From an uncultured Eggerthella sp. (GTDB taxonomy: Bacteria; Actinomycetota; Coriobacteriia; Coriobacteriales; Eggerthellaceae): 64,000 nt of DNA. The translations under genes were made by a program, and so were the position numbers. Shown here one piece after another: positions 1 through 8,367 of this stretch (position 1 is the stretch's first letter; every line of letters begins with the position of its first letter). The notes below the pieces were generated by a model, which was not told the origin of the DNA, made no database searches, and saw nothing but the letters and a program-made list of their open reading frames with translations. The DNA lies in assembly GCA_900542525.1 (NCBI GenBank), contig UQNZ01000006.1, forward strand, positions 50,838 through 114,837. Direction: 5' to 3'.

Positions 1-733
1 TGAGGTAGAGATCGGGCACCACCGTGCTGCCCGAGATACCCACAAGCGCTTCTTTGGGAAGCCAGCTCTCCGCTTCATAGATCGAGCGCGAGCAACCCAT
101 TTCGGCATCGATCAGGCTGCAGAGTTCGCGCACCATCTCAAGATCCTTCTCCTCCTTGATGCCGCGCCCTACGCTCACGATGCGCTTCGCGCTCGGCAGA
201 TCGACATCGCCCTTTACGCGCGGGCCGACCGAATCGAGCTTCACTTCATAAGCAGGCTCGATGAAGGGAAGCTCTGCCTCCGCGTTCTCACCGCTTGGCT
301 CAGCATCAGGGAATGTTGCGGGGCGTACAAAATAGAACGATGTCGTGTCATCTGCGCCTTTGTACTTGCGATTTGCCAGACCACCAAAATACATCGTAGT
401 TGAGTCCTTGGCACTGGGAAGAGCGGTCACGTTCGAGATCACGCTTCCTCCCACGCGCGCTGCCACTCGTCCAAGCAGAAGCTGGATGCGTCGCGAAGAT
501 TCCGCGAACACCGCTGCTGGCTTCTCCTTCTCGATAAGGTCGACCAGGGCAAGGTACGAATCTTCCATCATGCGGCCTTCAGGCACCTCAAGGCGATAGA
601 CGGTATCAGCAACCCCAGGAGCTACGCTTGTAGTAGGAAGCGCGATAAGATCGACTTCGTCAGCGAATTGACGAGCGCCAGCACACAGCTCGACAACCGG
701 CTGTTCGCGTTCTGCGATAACAAAGATCTTCAT
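1..733 (-). CDS. etfA: Electron transfer flavoprotein alpha subunit (EtfA/FixB), C-terminus outside window
   Basis: Partial gene: translation from the ATG at 733 stays open to the window edge (about 244 codons), so the C-terminal FAD-binding part is missing. The visible part matches EtfA/FixB: an N-terminal alpha/beta nucleotide-binding-like domain (MKIFVIAERE start) and, at the truncated end, a GISGSTVVPDLYL stretch that leads into the family's FAD-binding motif. EtfA pairs with EtfB in the cytoplasm to carry electrons between flavin dehydrogenases and a partner. It starts 5 bp after the etfB stop, so the two are co-transcribed. Nearby CaiA-like dehydrogenases are the likely electron partners (inference). 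Confidence 0.93.
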   Translation of the reverse strand, partial: MKIFVIAEREQPVVELCAGARQFADEVDLIALPTTSVAPGVADTVYRLEVPEGRMMEDSYLALVDLIEKEKPAAVFAESSRRIQLLLGRVAARVGGSVISNVTALPSAKDSTTMYFGGLANRKYKGADDTTSFYFVRPATFPDAEPSGENAEAELPFIEPAYEVKLDSVGPRVKGDVDLPSAKRIVSVGRGIKEEKDLEMVRELCSLIDAEMGCSRSIYEAESWLPKEALVGISGSTVVPDLYL

Positions 734-738
734 AGCGC

Positions 739-1524
739 TTACGCCCCCTCGGTCGTCAGATACGTATGAACTTGCTCGATGAATTCATCGATGCCTTCAT
801 CGGTCGCTTCGAAGAACACCATCTTGCGTGGTGTTGGTTCAGGCACTTTCGTCTCAACGACCTCGTAGTTCGCTGGAGGAAGTTCAAGACCGATATCTTC
901 CAAAGTTAGTTCATGAACAGGCTTGCGACCTGCACTCATGATATCCGCCACCTTGCAGGTGCGCGGTTGCGCCATGTCGGAAAGCACCGAAAGCACCGCA
1001 GGGGCCTGCATCTCGATGTGTTCGATCTCTTCATCGAGCTCGCGCGTTACCTTGATCGTGTCGCCTTCAGCAGTAAAGTCGATCACCGCATTCACATTAG
1101 GAATGTCCAGGATCTCGCCCAACTGAATGCCCATCTGATGAGCGTAGATATCGGCCGACCCATCACCACAGATAACAAGATCAACATTGCCGATATGCTT
1201 AATGGCTGCCGCAACCGCTTGCGCTGTTTGGTGGGTTTCCGCATCTTCAAGTGCTTCGTCCATCACCAAATAGACTTCGCTCGCACCGCGCGCTGCCACA
1301 TTCTTACGCATAGTCGTATCGTGGATCTTCGTATCGCCTACGGTTAATGCGACAAGAGAATGCTCACCCTCTGAAGACTCAACGAACTGTGCCGCCGCTT
1401 CGATGGCATTCAGGTCATAAAGCGAAACAATATGTGGGACCGCCTGATAATCAAGCGTCTTGTCGGAATTAGTTCGAATAGCAACATCGTCATAAACGGA
1501 CTTGAAACAAACAACGACGTTCAT
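739..1524 (-). CDS. etfB: Electron transfer flavoprotein beta subunit (EtfB/FixA)
   Basis: A 261-residue protein, the usual EtfB/FixA length, starting MNVVVCFKSVYDD, a typical FixA beginning. EtfB holds AMP or a second FAD and forms a heterodimer with EtfA. A clear ribosome site (AAGGAG) lies just upstream of the ATG at 1524. The gene is 5 bp from etfA and downstream of an acyl-CoA dehydrogenase on the same strand, the caiA/fix-type arrangement used for reducing enoyl-CoA esters. A strong hairpin with a T-run sits between that dehydrogenase and etfB, so etfBA may depend on read-through or on its own promoter in the roughly 40 bp in front of it. Confidence 0.95.
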   Translation of the reverse strand: MNVVVCFKSVYDDVAIRTNSDKTLDYQAVPHIVSLYDLNAIEAAAQFVESSEGEHSLVALTVGDTKIHDTTMRKNVAARGASEVYLVMDEALEDAETHQTAQAVAAAIKHIGNVDLVICGDGSADIYAHQMGIQLGEILDIPNVNAVIDFTAEGDTIKVTRELDEEIEHIEMQAPAVLSVLSDMAQPRTCKVADIMSAGRKPVHELTLEDIGLELPPANYEVVETKVPEPTPRKMVFFEATDEGIDEFIEQVHTYLTTEGA

Positions 1525-1562
1525 CTATCTCCTTACAACTCTTTACTTCTCACCTCTGTTTA

Positions 1563-1604
1563 AGCAAAAAGAAAGAGGGAAGAGTTGCCCCTTCCCTCTT
1601 CTTT
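1563..1604 (-). terminator. Intrinsic terminator between acyl-CoA dehydrogenase and etfB
   Basis: A 10-bp perfect stem (AAGAGGGAAG at 1573-1582 against CTTCCCTCTT at 1591-1600) with an 8-nt loop. Read on the minus strand it is followed by a T-rich tract. It would end or attenuate the transcript of the upstream dehydrogenase only about 40 bp before the etfB start. Confidence 0.8.
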
Positions 1605-1630
1605 TATCCCTAGTGTAAGAGCTAAAAGGC

Positions 1631-2803
1631 TTACAGTTCGTCCTGGTTGCCCTTTGCATACTCTTTGAGGATGCCACGGCCAGCAATGTGGACCATGATC
1701 TCGACGGTGCCGCCACCGATCTGGAAACCACGGCAGTCGAGCATGAGGCGGGAAACGCGAGTTGCGTCGGTGTAACCGAGACCGCCCATGAGCTGGAGTG
1801 CACGAGAGCAAACGTCGGTAAGAGCAGGTGCACCATAGCGCTTCAGCATAGCTGCGTCGTTGTTGACCGGAATGCCGTTGTCGAGCTTCCAGCAAGTACG
1901 ATACAGGAAGTTACGGGTGTTGGTCAGAGCGATCTGCATCTCGACGATGTGCTCCTGAACGAGCTGGAAGGTCTTGATGCCAACGCCGAACTGCTGACGC
2001 TCGTTGGTCCAAGCGCAAGCATCGTCCATAGCAGCCTGAGCTTCACCAAGGAGTTCTGCCAAGAGAACGCAGCGCTCCCACTCGAAGTTCTTCATGAGCT
2101 GCAGGAAGCCCTTGCCCTGCTCGCCGAGGAGAGCAGTCTCAGGAACGATGACGTTGTTGAAGTGGACCATAGCGAAGGGGTTGATCTGCATACCGATCTT
2201 GTTGAGCGGCTCGAGAACAACACCCGGGGTGTCCTTGTCAACGAGGTACATGGACATGGACTTGTTCTCAGGAGAAGGATCCTCGTCCTTGCAAACTACG
2301 ATGAAGCCATTTGCATGCTCTGCAAAGGTAACCCAGGTCTTGGTGCCGTTGATCTCAACGTTACCGTCGCCAAGCTTCTTAGCGGTAGTGGTCATGTAGA
2401 TGTTTGCAGAACCTGCTTCAGGCTCGGAAATTGCGAGGCAGTAAGGAGGATAGCCATTCTCATAGTAGAAGTCTACCGCGTACTTGATCTGCTCTTCGGT
2501 ACCGAATTCGCAAACGTCAAACATGATCAACAGGTTTGGAGCCATAGGGATGTTACCACCGATGTGGCAAAGCTCTTCGATAGCAATAGCCATGGTGACG
2601 TGATCGCAAGGGGTTCCGCCGTACTCAGCAGGAATACCGAGCTTACCGAAGCCTTCGTCTACCCAAGACTTAGCGATAGCAGAGTCGATGCCGCGGTTCT
2701 TATAAGCCTCGGCGATCTTCTCCTCAGGAAGATGCTCTTTACCCCATTTACGGATGTTCTCACGAAGCAGCTTTTGCTCATCAGAGTAGCTATAATCTAG
2801 CAT
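1631..2803 (-). CDS. Acyl-CoA dehydrogenase, CaiA-like (acd1)
   Basis: A 390-residue flavoprotein of the acyl-CoA dehydrogenase fold with N-terminal helical domain, middle beta domain (AISEPEAGS near 124-132, substrate/FAD loop) and C-terminal helical domain. The usual Glu of the C-terminal Y-E-G-T motif is replaced (IGGGTVEIM). A Glu is kept at the alternative helix-G position (EWERC, E243) used by isovaleryl- and long-chain-CoA dehydrogenases, so an active base remains. AAGGAGG precedes the ATG. Placed between a 2-enoate reductase-like gene and etfBA, it may run in the reducing direction on an enoyl-CoA, as CaiA does. The substrate is unknown. Confidence 0.93.
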   Translation of the reverse strand: MLDYSYSDEQKLLRENIRKWGKEHLPEEKIAEAYKNRGIDSAIAKSWVDEGFGKLGIPAEYGGTPCDHVTMAIAIEELCHIGGNIPMAPNLLIMFDVCEFGTEEQIKYAVDFYYENGYPPYCLAISEPEAGSANIYMTTTAKKLGDGNVEINGTKTWVTFAEHANGFIVVCKDEDPSPENKSMSMYLVDKDTPGVVLEPLNKIGMQINPFAMVHFNNVIVPETALLGEQGKGFLQLMKNFEWERCVLLAELLGEAQAAMDDACAWTNERQQFGVGIKTFQLVQEHIVEMQIALTNTRNFLYRTCWKLDNGIPVNNDAAMLKRYGAPALTDVCSRALQLMGGLGYTDATRVSRLMLDCRGFQIGGGTVEIMVHIAGRGILKEYAKGNQDEL

Positions 2804-2854
2804 GTTTTTCCTCCTTCAGGAAATCTTTCCTCTTGAACCTAACTTCTATCTTTA

Positions 2855-2882
2855 AGCGGGCAAAGCTCCAACATCGCCCGCT
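2855..2882 (-). other. Intergenic hairpin before acd1
   Basis: A 7-bp inverted repeat (AGCGGGC at 2855-2861, GCCCGCT at 2876-2882) lies in the 125-bp gap after the enoate reductase gene. There is no good T-tract, so it may be a weak terminator or an mRNA processing or stability element. Confidence 0.4.
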
Positions 2883-2928
2883 CAAGATCAAACGATTTTT
2901 GGCCTTACGACCAGGACTTTCGCCCTAC

Positions 2929-5097
2929 TTATTTGGTGACGTCCTCAGCGGGAGCAGCCTGCATATCGACAGAAATCTCCTCGTTGATGGTCATGCCGAT
3001 CAGATAACCGTCGCGAACAGCCTCGAGAAGACGCTTGTACTCGTCGGTCTTGTAAGGATCGTGCGGACCAACGCCAGCCCAGGTGGTGTGCGGTGAAGCA
3101 TTGCCGATAAGATGGAGGTGACCCTCAGGGACAACACCCTTCATCTGATCGTAGAGGCTCGTGTTATCAACACACTTGGTGCCGGTAATGATGGTGTCAG
3201 CAGGAACGGTGAATACCTTGCCCTCTGCATCTTCGCAAACGACGCCTTCTTTGTTGTATTCCTTGACCTTGGTAGAGGTGAGGACCTTAACGCCTTCGCT
3301 CTTGAGCTTGCGGAGCTCAGGGTTCTTGTCGATGATGCCGATCTCAGCGCCAGCCTTCTTAGCTTCTTCGATAACGGTAACTTCGCGGCCTTCGTTCATT
3401 GCAGATGCAACTTCGATACCAGCGAAGCCGCCACCGATAACAGCCATGCTCTTGCCAACGAGGATGTGCGTGCCAAGGCCCCACTTCATGATACCCAGCG
3501 GTGCGCCGAGAATATTCATGCCGAAGCAAGACATGGTCCACATGAAGCCCTTGCCCGGGGTGCCCTTGCCCTCAACGAGAGCCTTCAGAGCGTGAGAATC
3601 GATAACGTTCTTGTTGTCCTTGCCCGGAACATCAGGGGAAACCGTTTCAGGACCAACAGCGAGAATGACCTCGTCTGCGCCAAAGTCCTTGATGTAAGCA
3701 GGCGTGACCTCGGTGTTCAGGCGAACATCGATATTGAGACGCTTGATCTCGTTGTTGTACCAATCGACCATAGGAGGCAGTTCGTCGTTGAGAACCTGAG
3801 CGAGGTTCAACAGGCCGCATGCCTTCTTCTTCTGATCGACAACGGTGACGTTGGTGTAGCCACGCATACGCATGGTGCGAGCAGCTTCGAGACCAGCAGG
3901 ACCAGCACCGATGATAAGGATCTTCTTCTTTGCCTCGTCGCCAGAGACCTTGTGCTCCTGCGGCAGACCATACTGAGAGAAGTAAACGTTCGGGTTGACC
4001 GAGCACTTACAGGGCTTGCCAACGAAGATGTTGTCGAGACAACGAGAGCAAACGATGCAAGGACGAACTTCCTCGGCACGATTCTCCTTGACCTTCAGGC
4101 CGATTTCCGGCTCAGCGATCCAGTGACGTGCCATACCAACAGCATCGCCAGAACCATCTTCGATGATCTTTTCGCAAACATCGAGGTGGTTGATACGAGT
4201 ACCAGGGAAGGTAGGAAGTTTGGTGTACTGCTTAGCTGCCTTGGAAAGGTAGATGAATTCACCTTCCGGAACGAGCTGGTTAGCAACCGGACGAGGAGCC
4301 TCATGGAAGCCAGCCTGGATAGACCAAGCATCAACACCGTGCTTTTCAACGACCTCGATAACCTCTTTGAGGTCTTCGAGACGCTGACCGCCAGGCATGA
4401 GGTCGTCCGCAGAATAACGAATAAGGATCGGGTAGTCTTCACCGCATACGCGATGGATCTCATCGATGATATCGGTGAGCAGGCGGCAACGATTCTCGGT
4501 AGATCCGCCGTACTCGTCAGTACGATGGTTGGAGTACTTAGAGATGAAGCGCATGACCATGTAACCGATACCAGCATGAATCTCGATGATGTCAATGCCA
4601 GCCTTCTGGCAGCGCTTTGCAGCTTCGCCATACTGCTTAACGACGAGCTGAATCTCTTCTTTGGTGAATTCACGCTCCGGCATACCTACGAAAGGACCAG
4701 AAACAACGTCTTTAGAAGGAGCGTAGCTTAAGAGCTCCGTATTGCCATCCGGACGCCACTCATAGCAGAGCTGCAGCTGGGCAGCGAGCTTAGCGCCATG
4801 TTTATGGCAAGCTTCTGCGGTACGGGTAAGACCTGGGATAAAGCAGTCGTCCCAAACACCGCAAGCACCAGTAGTGGTGTGGTATTTAGGATGGGTGTCG
4901 AAACAGTCGCAAACATAGCAAGAACCGATCTCGATAAGACCAGCCCCACCGATTGCGCGCTGCTCGTAGAAATCGATCAGGTCGTCACCAATGGCATAGT
5001 TATCGGTTTTCTCGATGGTCATTGGCAGCATGACGAAACGATTGCGAATCTCTACGTTGCCGATTTTAAACGGCGTGGTAAGTGCTTCGTATTTCAC
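2929..5097 (-). CDS. NADH:flavin oxidoreductase / 2-enoate reductase-like Fe-S flavoenzyme
   Basis: A 722-residue protein with the layout of trimethylamine dehydrogenase, BaiCD/BaiH and 2-enoate reductase: an N-terminal OYE-like FMN barrel (1-340), a 4Fe-4S motif C347-x2-C350-x2-C353-x11-C365, then FAD/NAD domains with GxGxxG motifs (IIGAGPAGLEAA near 395 and AVIGGGFAGIEVA near 555). Such enzymes reduce activated C=C bonds. The substrate pocket is atypical: H174-A-G-I177-G-Y179 keeps the His and the proton-donor Tyr but has Ile where the family has His or Asn. The start is GTG at 5097 with AAAGGGG upstream. It heads the acd1-etfBA run and diverges from a TetR gene, its probable regulator. Confidence 0.9.
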   Translation of the reverse strand: MKYEALTTPFKIGNVEIRNRFVMLPMTIEKTDNYAIGDDLIDFYEQRAIGGAGLIEIGSCYVCDCFDTHPKYHTTTGACGVWDDCFIPGLTRTAEACHKHGAKLAAQLQLCYEWRPDGNTELLSYAPSKDVVSGPFVGMPEREFTKEEIQLVVKQYGEAAKRCQKAGIDIIEIHAGIGYMVMRFISKYSNHRTDEYGGSTENRCRLLTDIIDEIHRVCGEDYPILIRYSADDLMPGGQRLEDLKEVIEVVEKHGVDAWSIQAGFHEAPRPVANQLVPEGEFIYLSKAAKQYTKLPTFPGTRINHLDVCEKIIEDGSGDAVGMARHWIAEPEIGLKVKENRAEEVRPCIVCSRCLDNIFVGKPCKCSVNPNVYFSQYGLPQEHKVSGDEAKKKILIIGAGPAGLEAARTMRMRGYTNVTVVDQKKKACGLLNLAQVLNDELPPMVDWYNNEIKRLNIDVRLNTEVTPAYIKDFGADEVILAVGPETVSPDVPGKDNKNVIDSHALKALVEGKGTPGKGFMWTMSCFGMNILGAPLGIMKWGLGTHILVGKSMAVIGGGFAGIEVASAMNEGREVTVIEEAKKAGAEIGIIDKNPELRKLKSEGVKVLTSTKVKEYNKEGVVCEDAEGKVFTVPADTIITGTKCVDNTSLYDQMKGVVPEGHLHLIGNASPHTTWAGVGPHDPYKTDEYKRLLEAVRDGYLIGMTINEEISVDMQAAPAEDVTK

Positions 5098-5601
5098 TGC
5101 ACAGCCCCTTTCTACAAGACATGTTGTGAGCTACTCGTTATTCCTTGAAGCTGCTCGATCGTTAATTACGATGGCAAGCGTTTAGAGCGCAAAAACCATA
5201 GCCCCGATTAAAGACCATGGTTCGTACCTAAATGCTTGTTATCGGAAGTGACGAATCGTATTTCAGCTCCTTTGCTATAGATATTGTAATGCAGATGTAG
5301 CGGTTATCGATGGGCATTATAGTTTTTTTGTTGGTCTATAGGAATCATTTATAGGTTTTTTCATTCAAAGTCGATGATGCAGCCTCTCATCCTTCTATTG
5401 ATACCGATGAATCGCATCATGTACGTCTACACAAATCACTGAATTTGACCAATGAATCGAGACAAGTATAATGTTTCAAGCAGCGATCAAGTCTTCCGAT
5501 GGCACATGAAATCACACTTATGAACAGGTGCTATCCTTTGCATGAAGACGGATCGCATCCGCGAATAGACCTGATGCCACGCAGGCAAGGAGAAATCACA
5601 C
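5098..5601. promoter_or_regulatory. Divergent control region between enoate reductase and tetR
   Basis: A 504-bp gene-free stretch, AT-rich between about 5270 and 5360. It should hold the promoters of both divergent genes. Visible dyads are AACCAT (5194-5199) against ATGGTT (5217-5222), the ACCATGGT palindrome at 5214-5221, and TATAG/CTATA (5318-5322 and 5336-5340). None can be assigned with confidence as the TetR operator, and no consensus -35/-10 pair was recognised. Confidence 0.45.
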
Positions 5602-6255
5602 GTGGGACCGCTTGATACGAAACTTCTTATCGCTGATGCATTTGTCGAACTTTGCGACGAAATACCACTCAAGAAGGTATCTATTTCGGACATCGTTGAG
5701 AGAACAGGTAAAAACCGCAAGACCTTCTACTATCACTTCGTCGATAAAGAGGCTCTTATCATTTGGCGCTTCCGCTACGATCTAGGTCTTGCGCTGCAGC
5801 GCAAGTTTCCTGAAAGCATTCTGGTATATGAAGAACCAAGCAAAGACTCGGTAACGCAATTCCCGTTCTATATCACGCAGAAATCAGGGGTGCGCTCACT
5901 TGACCATTCAAAATTCTTCGATGTTTTCGCAAGTGTGCTTGAGAAACGCCGAACCTTCTACACGCAAGCGCTGCTCGAAACAGGACCGCACGCCCTACGC
6001 AACTATCTCTACGATCTCTATTTACCTGCATTACGCAACGACATCGACATCATCCTTGCGAATCGATATCTGCCCGAAGAGAATATCGAGTTCTTGAGCG
6101 AGTTTTACACGTGCGCATTTCTATACTACTTCATTCGCAAGTGCGATCAGCCGGTCGTGAAACATCTCATCAGCAACGCTGGACCTTTTGCGAACCTCAT
6201 TCATAGCTCACTTGAGATGGAGATCAAGGAAGCCCAGCTTCGTCGTAATCTCTGA
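5602..6255 (+). CDS. TetR/AcrR family transcriptional regulator
   Basis: 217 residues. The first 55 form a TetR helix-turn-helix (ISDIVERTGKNRKTFYYHF, followed by DKEALI). The C-terminal part resembles the DhaS/TetR_C-type ligand domain. The start is GTG at 5602, chosen because AAGGAG lies 9 bp upstream. It is transcribed away from the 2-enoate reductase gene across 504 bp, the usual layout for a repressor and its target. The ligand is unknown, and a carboxylate or CoA ester used by the neighbouring enzymes is a guess. Confidence 0.88.
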   Translation: MGPLDTKLLIADAFVELCDEIPLKKVSISDIVERTGKNRKTFYYHFVDKEALIIWRFRYDLGLALQRKFPESILVYEEPSKDSVTQFPFYITQKSGVRSLDHSKFFDVFASVLEKRRTFYTQALLETGPHALRNYLYDLYLPALRNDIDIILANRYLPEENIEFLSEFYTCAFLYYFIRKCDQPVVKHLISNAGPFANLIHSSLEMEIKEAQLRRNL

Positions 6256-6451
6256 TTCTTCTTTTAGCACAAATCTAAGATCTCTAAGATCCATCTGTTG
6301 AACAAAAACAGCCCATTCCCGCCTTAGCGCAATACAGACTGGATTCCACATATAGCACAAGCATCTTTCTTGATGATGCATGTTCTTACACCCAATCGCC
6401 CAAATACAGAAGCTCAAAATGAATACGCCCTCGAATAAGGCTGCATAACGC

Positions 6452-6483
6452 AAAAAAGAGAGGCACCTTCGCGGTGCCTCTCT
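6452..6483 (-). terminator. Intrinsic terminator of MFS carrier 1
   Basis: A perfect 11-bp stem (AGAGAGGCACC at 6457-6467, GGTGCCTCTCT at 6473-6483) with a 5-nt loop, followed on the minus strand by six Ts. It lies about 40 bp after the carrier stop codon. The remaining 6256-6451 shows no gene. Confidence 0.92.
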
Positions 6484-6521
6484 CCGATTCAGGTTAGTCT
6501 CTCTCTGACTAAATAGGAAGC

Positions 6522-7862
6522 TTATTTCTCGGAAGCAAGCGTGCCAGAAACAAACTTCTCTGCAGCATCCCTCTTGCCTGCGTTGTAGCAAAGCGTACAG
6601 AAGACATAGATGAGGATCATAACCACGATGTCGAGGATGAAGAAGAAGTCCCATCCGAACATCTGATTGATGAGAGCCAGACCAGATGCTGCGAAGGCGC
6701 CGACCAAGTTGACCGGAATCAGGATGACAGAGTAAATCTTGTCATAGTGAAGGTCGCCGAAGATCTGGCGCGTTAAGTACGGCAGCAACGTTGTAACGAA
6801 CGCGTAGATGAAGCCGTAGATCAGACCGCCACCGAAGAGGATCGGGAGGATCTTGTTGTAGCCGCCGAACCAGATGCCGCAGATACCTGCGATACCAGTT
6901 ACAATGCCTACGATCAGAGCGAGCTGTACAGACTTGGACTCGAGGATACCAGTACAAATCTTACCGATCATCATGCCGACCATGGAGAATGCCTCCAGCG
7001 TACCAGACAAGATCATGAGCTCAGGAATAGCATCCTGGGTACCAGGAATAACTGCTACAACGCCCTGATAGAAGTTCGTGTAGTGCTGCGGATAAATACC
7101 GCAGACGTTCATCAAGCAGCCTGCGATGATGAGTACGTAGAAGTACCAACGAGTGTATGCCACTTTGGGCTCCATGCCCTTGAGGACTGCATGTCCCTCA
7201 GAACCCTCTTCGCCTACAGCGATAGGTGCACCATATGCCTTCAGTCCAACATCTTCAGGAGCGTTGCGGAGGCAGAGTGCGGTCCACGGAATGGTGCCTA
7301 CGAGGCAGAGCGCGCCGAACACCATGTAGAGGTTACGCCAAGTGTCCTCGACCAACAGGTTCGGACCCAGGACGAACTGACCAACGATGTTCAAGACAGC
7401 ACCACCTGCACCGGTCATTGCATAAGAAAGACCGAGTGCGAAACCGAGCTTTTTCTTAAACCAACGGCCAAGTACACCAGCGGTCATCAACCAGAGCAGC
7501 GTGATCTGGGAGAAACCGATGAAGATACCTGCGATGTACCACTGCCAGATGACAGTGAACGTGGACATTGCGAAGAATGCGCCCGTAACACAAACACCTG
7601 CAAGGGTGCAGATAATACGAACGTCAAACTTCTCAAGCAACACACCGACGATTGGCGAGAAGATAACTTCGCACAAATAGACAACTGACATGTAGAGAGA
7701 AACGTCGGAGACCTGAACTCCGAGCTGCATGGCGACTGGACGATATGCCAGACCCGGGCAGCTGAAGGTAATAGCACTAGATGTAAAGATACAAATCATG
7801 CAAGTAAACAGAACCAAAAAATGACGAACTGTAAACTTCTGAGTTTTTACATTTTCAGCCAT
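6522..7862 (-). CDS. MFS transporter, OFA (oxalate/formate antiporter-like) family, carrier 1
   Basis: 446 residues with about 12 hydrophobic segments and the OFA-like N-terminal signature CPGLAYRPVAMQLGV, followed by a long cytoplasmic-type loop near 200. The frame stays open to 7967, but the ATG at 7862 is preferred because AGGAGGGG sits directly upstream and the protein then begins as its paralogues do (MAENVKTQKFTVRH). Carriers of this type beside CoA-transferase and acyl-CoA dehydrogenase genes usually exchange carboxylates. It is a close paralogue of the next carrier (8368-9696) and a more distant one of 19942-21339. It is monocistronic with its own terminator. Confidence 0.9.
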   Translation of the reverse strand: MAENVKTQKFTVRHFLVLFTCMICIFTSSAITFSCPGLAYRPVAMQLGVQVSDVSLYMSVVYLCEVIFSPIVGVLLEKFDVRIICTLAGVCVTGAFFAMSTFTVIWQWYIAGIFIGFSQITLLWLMTAGVLGRWFKKKLGFALGLSYAMTGAGGAVLNIVGQFVLGPNLLVEDTWRNLYMVFGALCLVGTIPWTALCLRNAPEDVGLKAYGAPIAVGEEGSEGHAVLKGMEPKVAYTRWYFYVLIIAGCLMNVCGIYPQHYTNFYQGVVAVIPGTQDAIPELMILSGTLEAFSMVGMMIGKICTGILESKSVQLALIVGIVTGIAGICGIWFGGYNKILPILFGGGLIYGFIYAFVTTLLPYLTRQIFGDLHYDKIYSVILIPVNLVGAFAASGLALINQMFGWDFFFILDIVVMILIYVFCTLCYNAGKRDAAEKFVSGTLASEK

Positions 7863-8367
7863 AACCCCTCCTTCTTCTGTGGAACACAATGCTGTGTCCC
7901 TCGTTTCCTTTACATGCAAGTGTTCTTTGAAAGGCTCGGTGTAATTTCTCTCTAAGAACAATTGCACGCAAGGGCACCTTTGCCCTCACAAGCTATTCTG
8001 TCCCTCCACAGGCTCTACAAAAATGGTCAGATGTGTGATTTTGTCCAATGGAATTATTTTGTGAACGCGTTATAATACCCCGCTATTTGAACATGTTCGC
8101 TCTTCTATATCCCCAGCTCAATCGCATTTTTTACATTCTTGGCGCTCCATCGATCTAGTGTGCGCTAGTGAAAAATATTTTTATAAAGACTGAAATCCCG
8201 ATGATGCAACACGAAAACCTATAGCTTTTCGTAATGAAACAGTTACTTATCACTGCATTCAGAAGAGATCAAATGCACAAAAAACCAGTTGGGCACCTGG
8301 CGCAATGCCAGATGCCCAACCCAACTAACTTACCTATCGATAAGCGTTTATGTGATCGCCAACGCGA
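7863..8367. promoter_or_regulatory. Control region of MFS carrier 1
   Basis: 505 bp without a gene. It contains the terminator of carrier 2 (8276-8320), the palindrome GAACATGTTC at 8089-8098, a TTTGTCCAATG element at 8039-8049 and an AT-rich stretch. The same GAACATGTTC palindrome also lies upstream of carrier 2. The promoter of carrier 1 must be here, but a full -35/-10 pair was not identified. Confidence 0.5.
8276..8320 (-). terminator. Intrinsic terminator of MFS carrier 2
   Basis: An imperfect 13-bp stem (GTTGGGCA and CTGGC at 8288-8301 against GCCAG and TGCCCAAC at 8307-8320, one mismatch pair) with a 5-nt loop. The minus strand continues into a run of six Ts. Confidence 0.9.

Noticed and set aside
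3112..4731. 539-codon plus-strand open frame opposite the enoate reductase
   Set aside because: The opposite strand encodes a protein with complete catalytic and Fe-S motifs; this frame matches nothing and has no RBS.
5487..5720. 77-codon open frame on the minus strand in the tetR upstream region
   Set aside because: It overlaps the start of the convincing tetR gene and has no protein-like composition or RBS.
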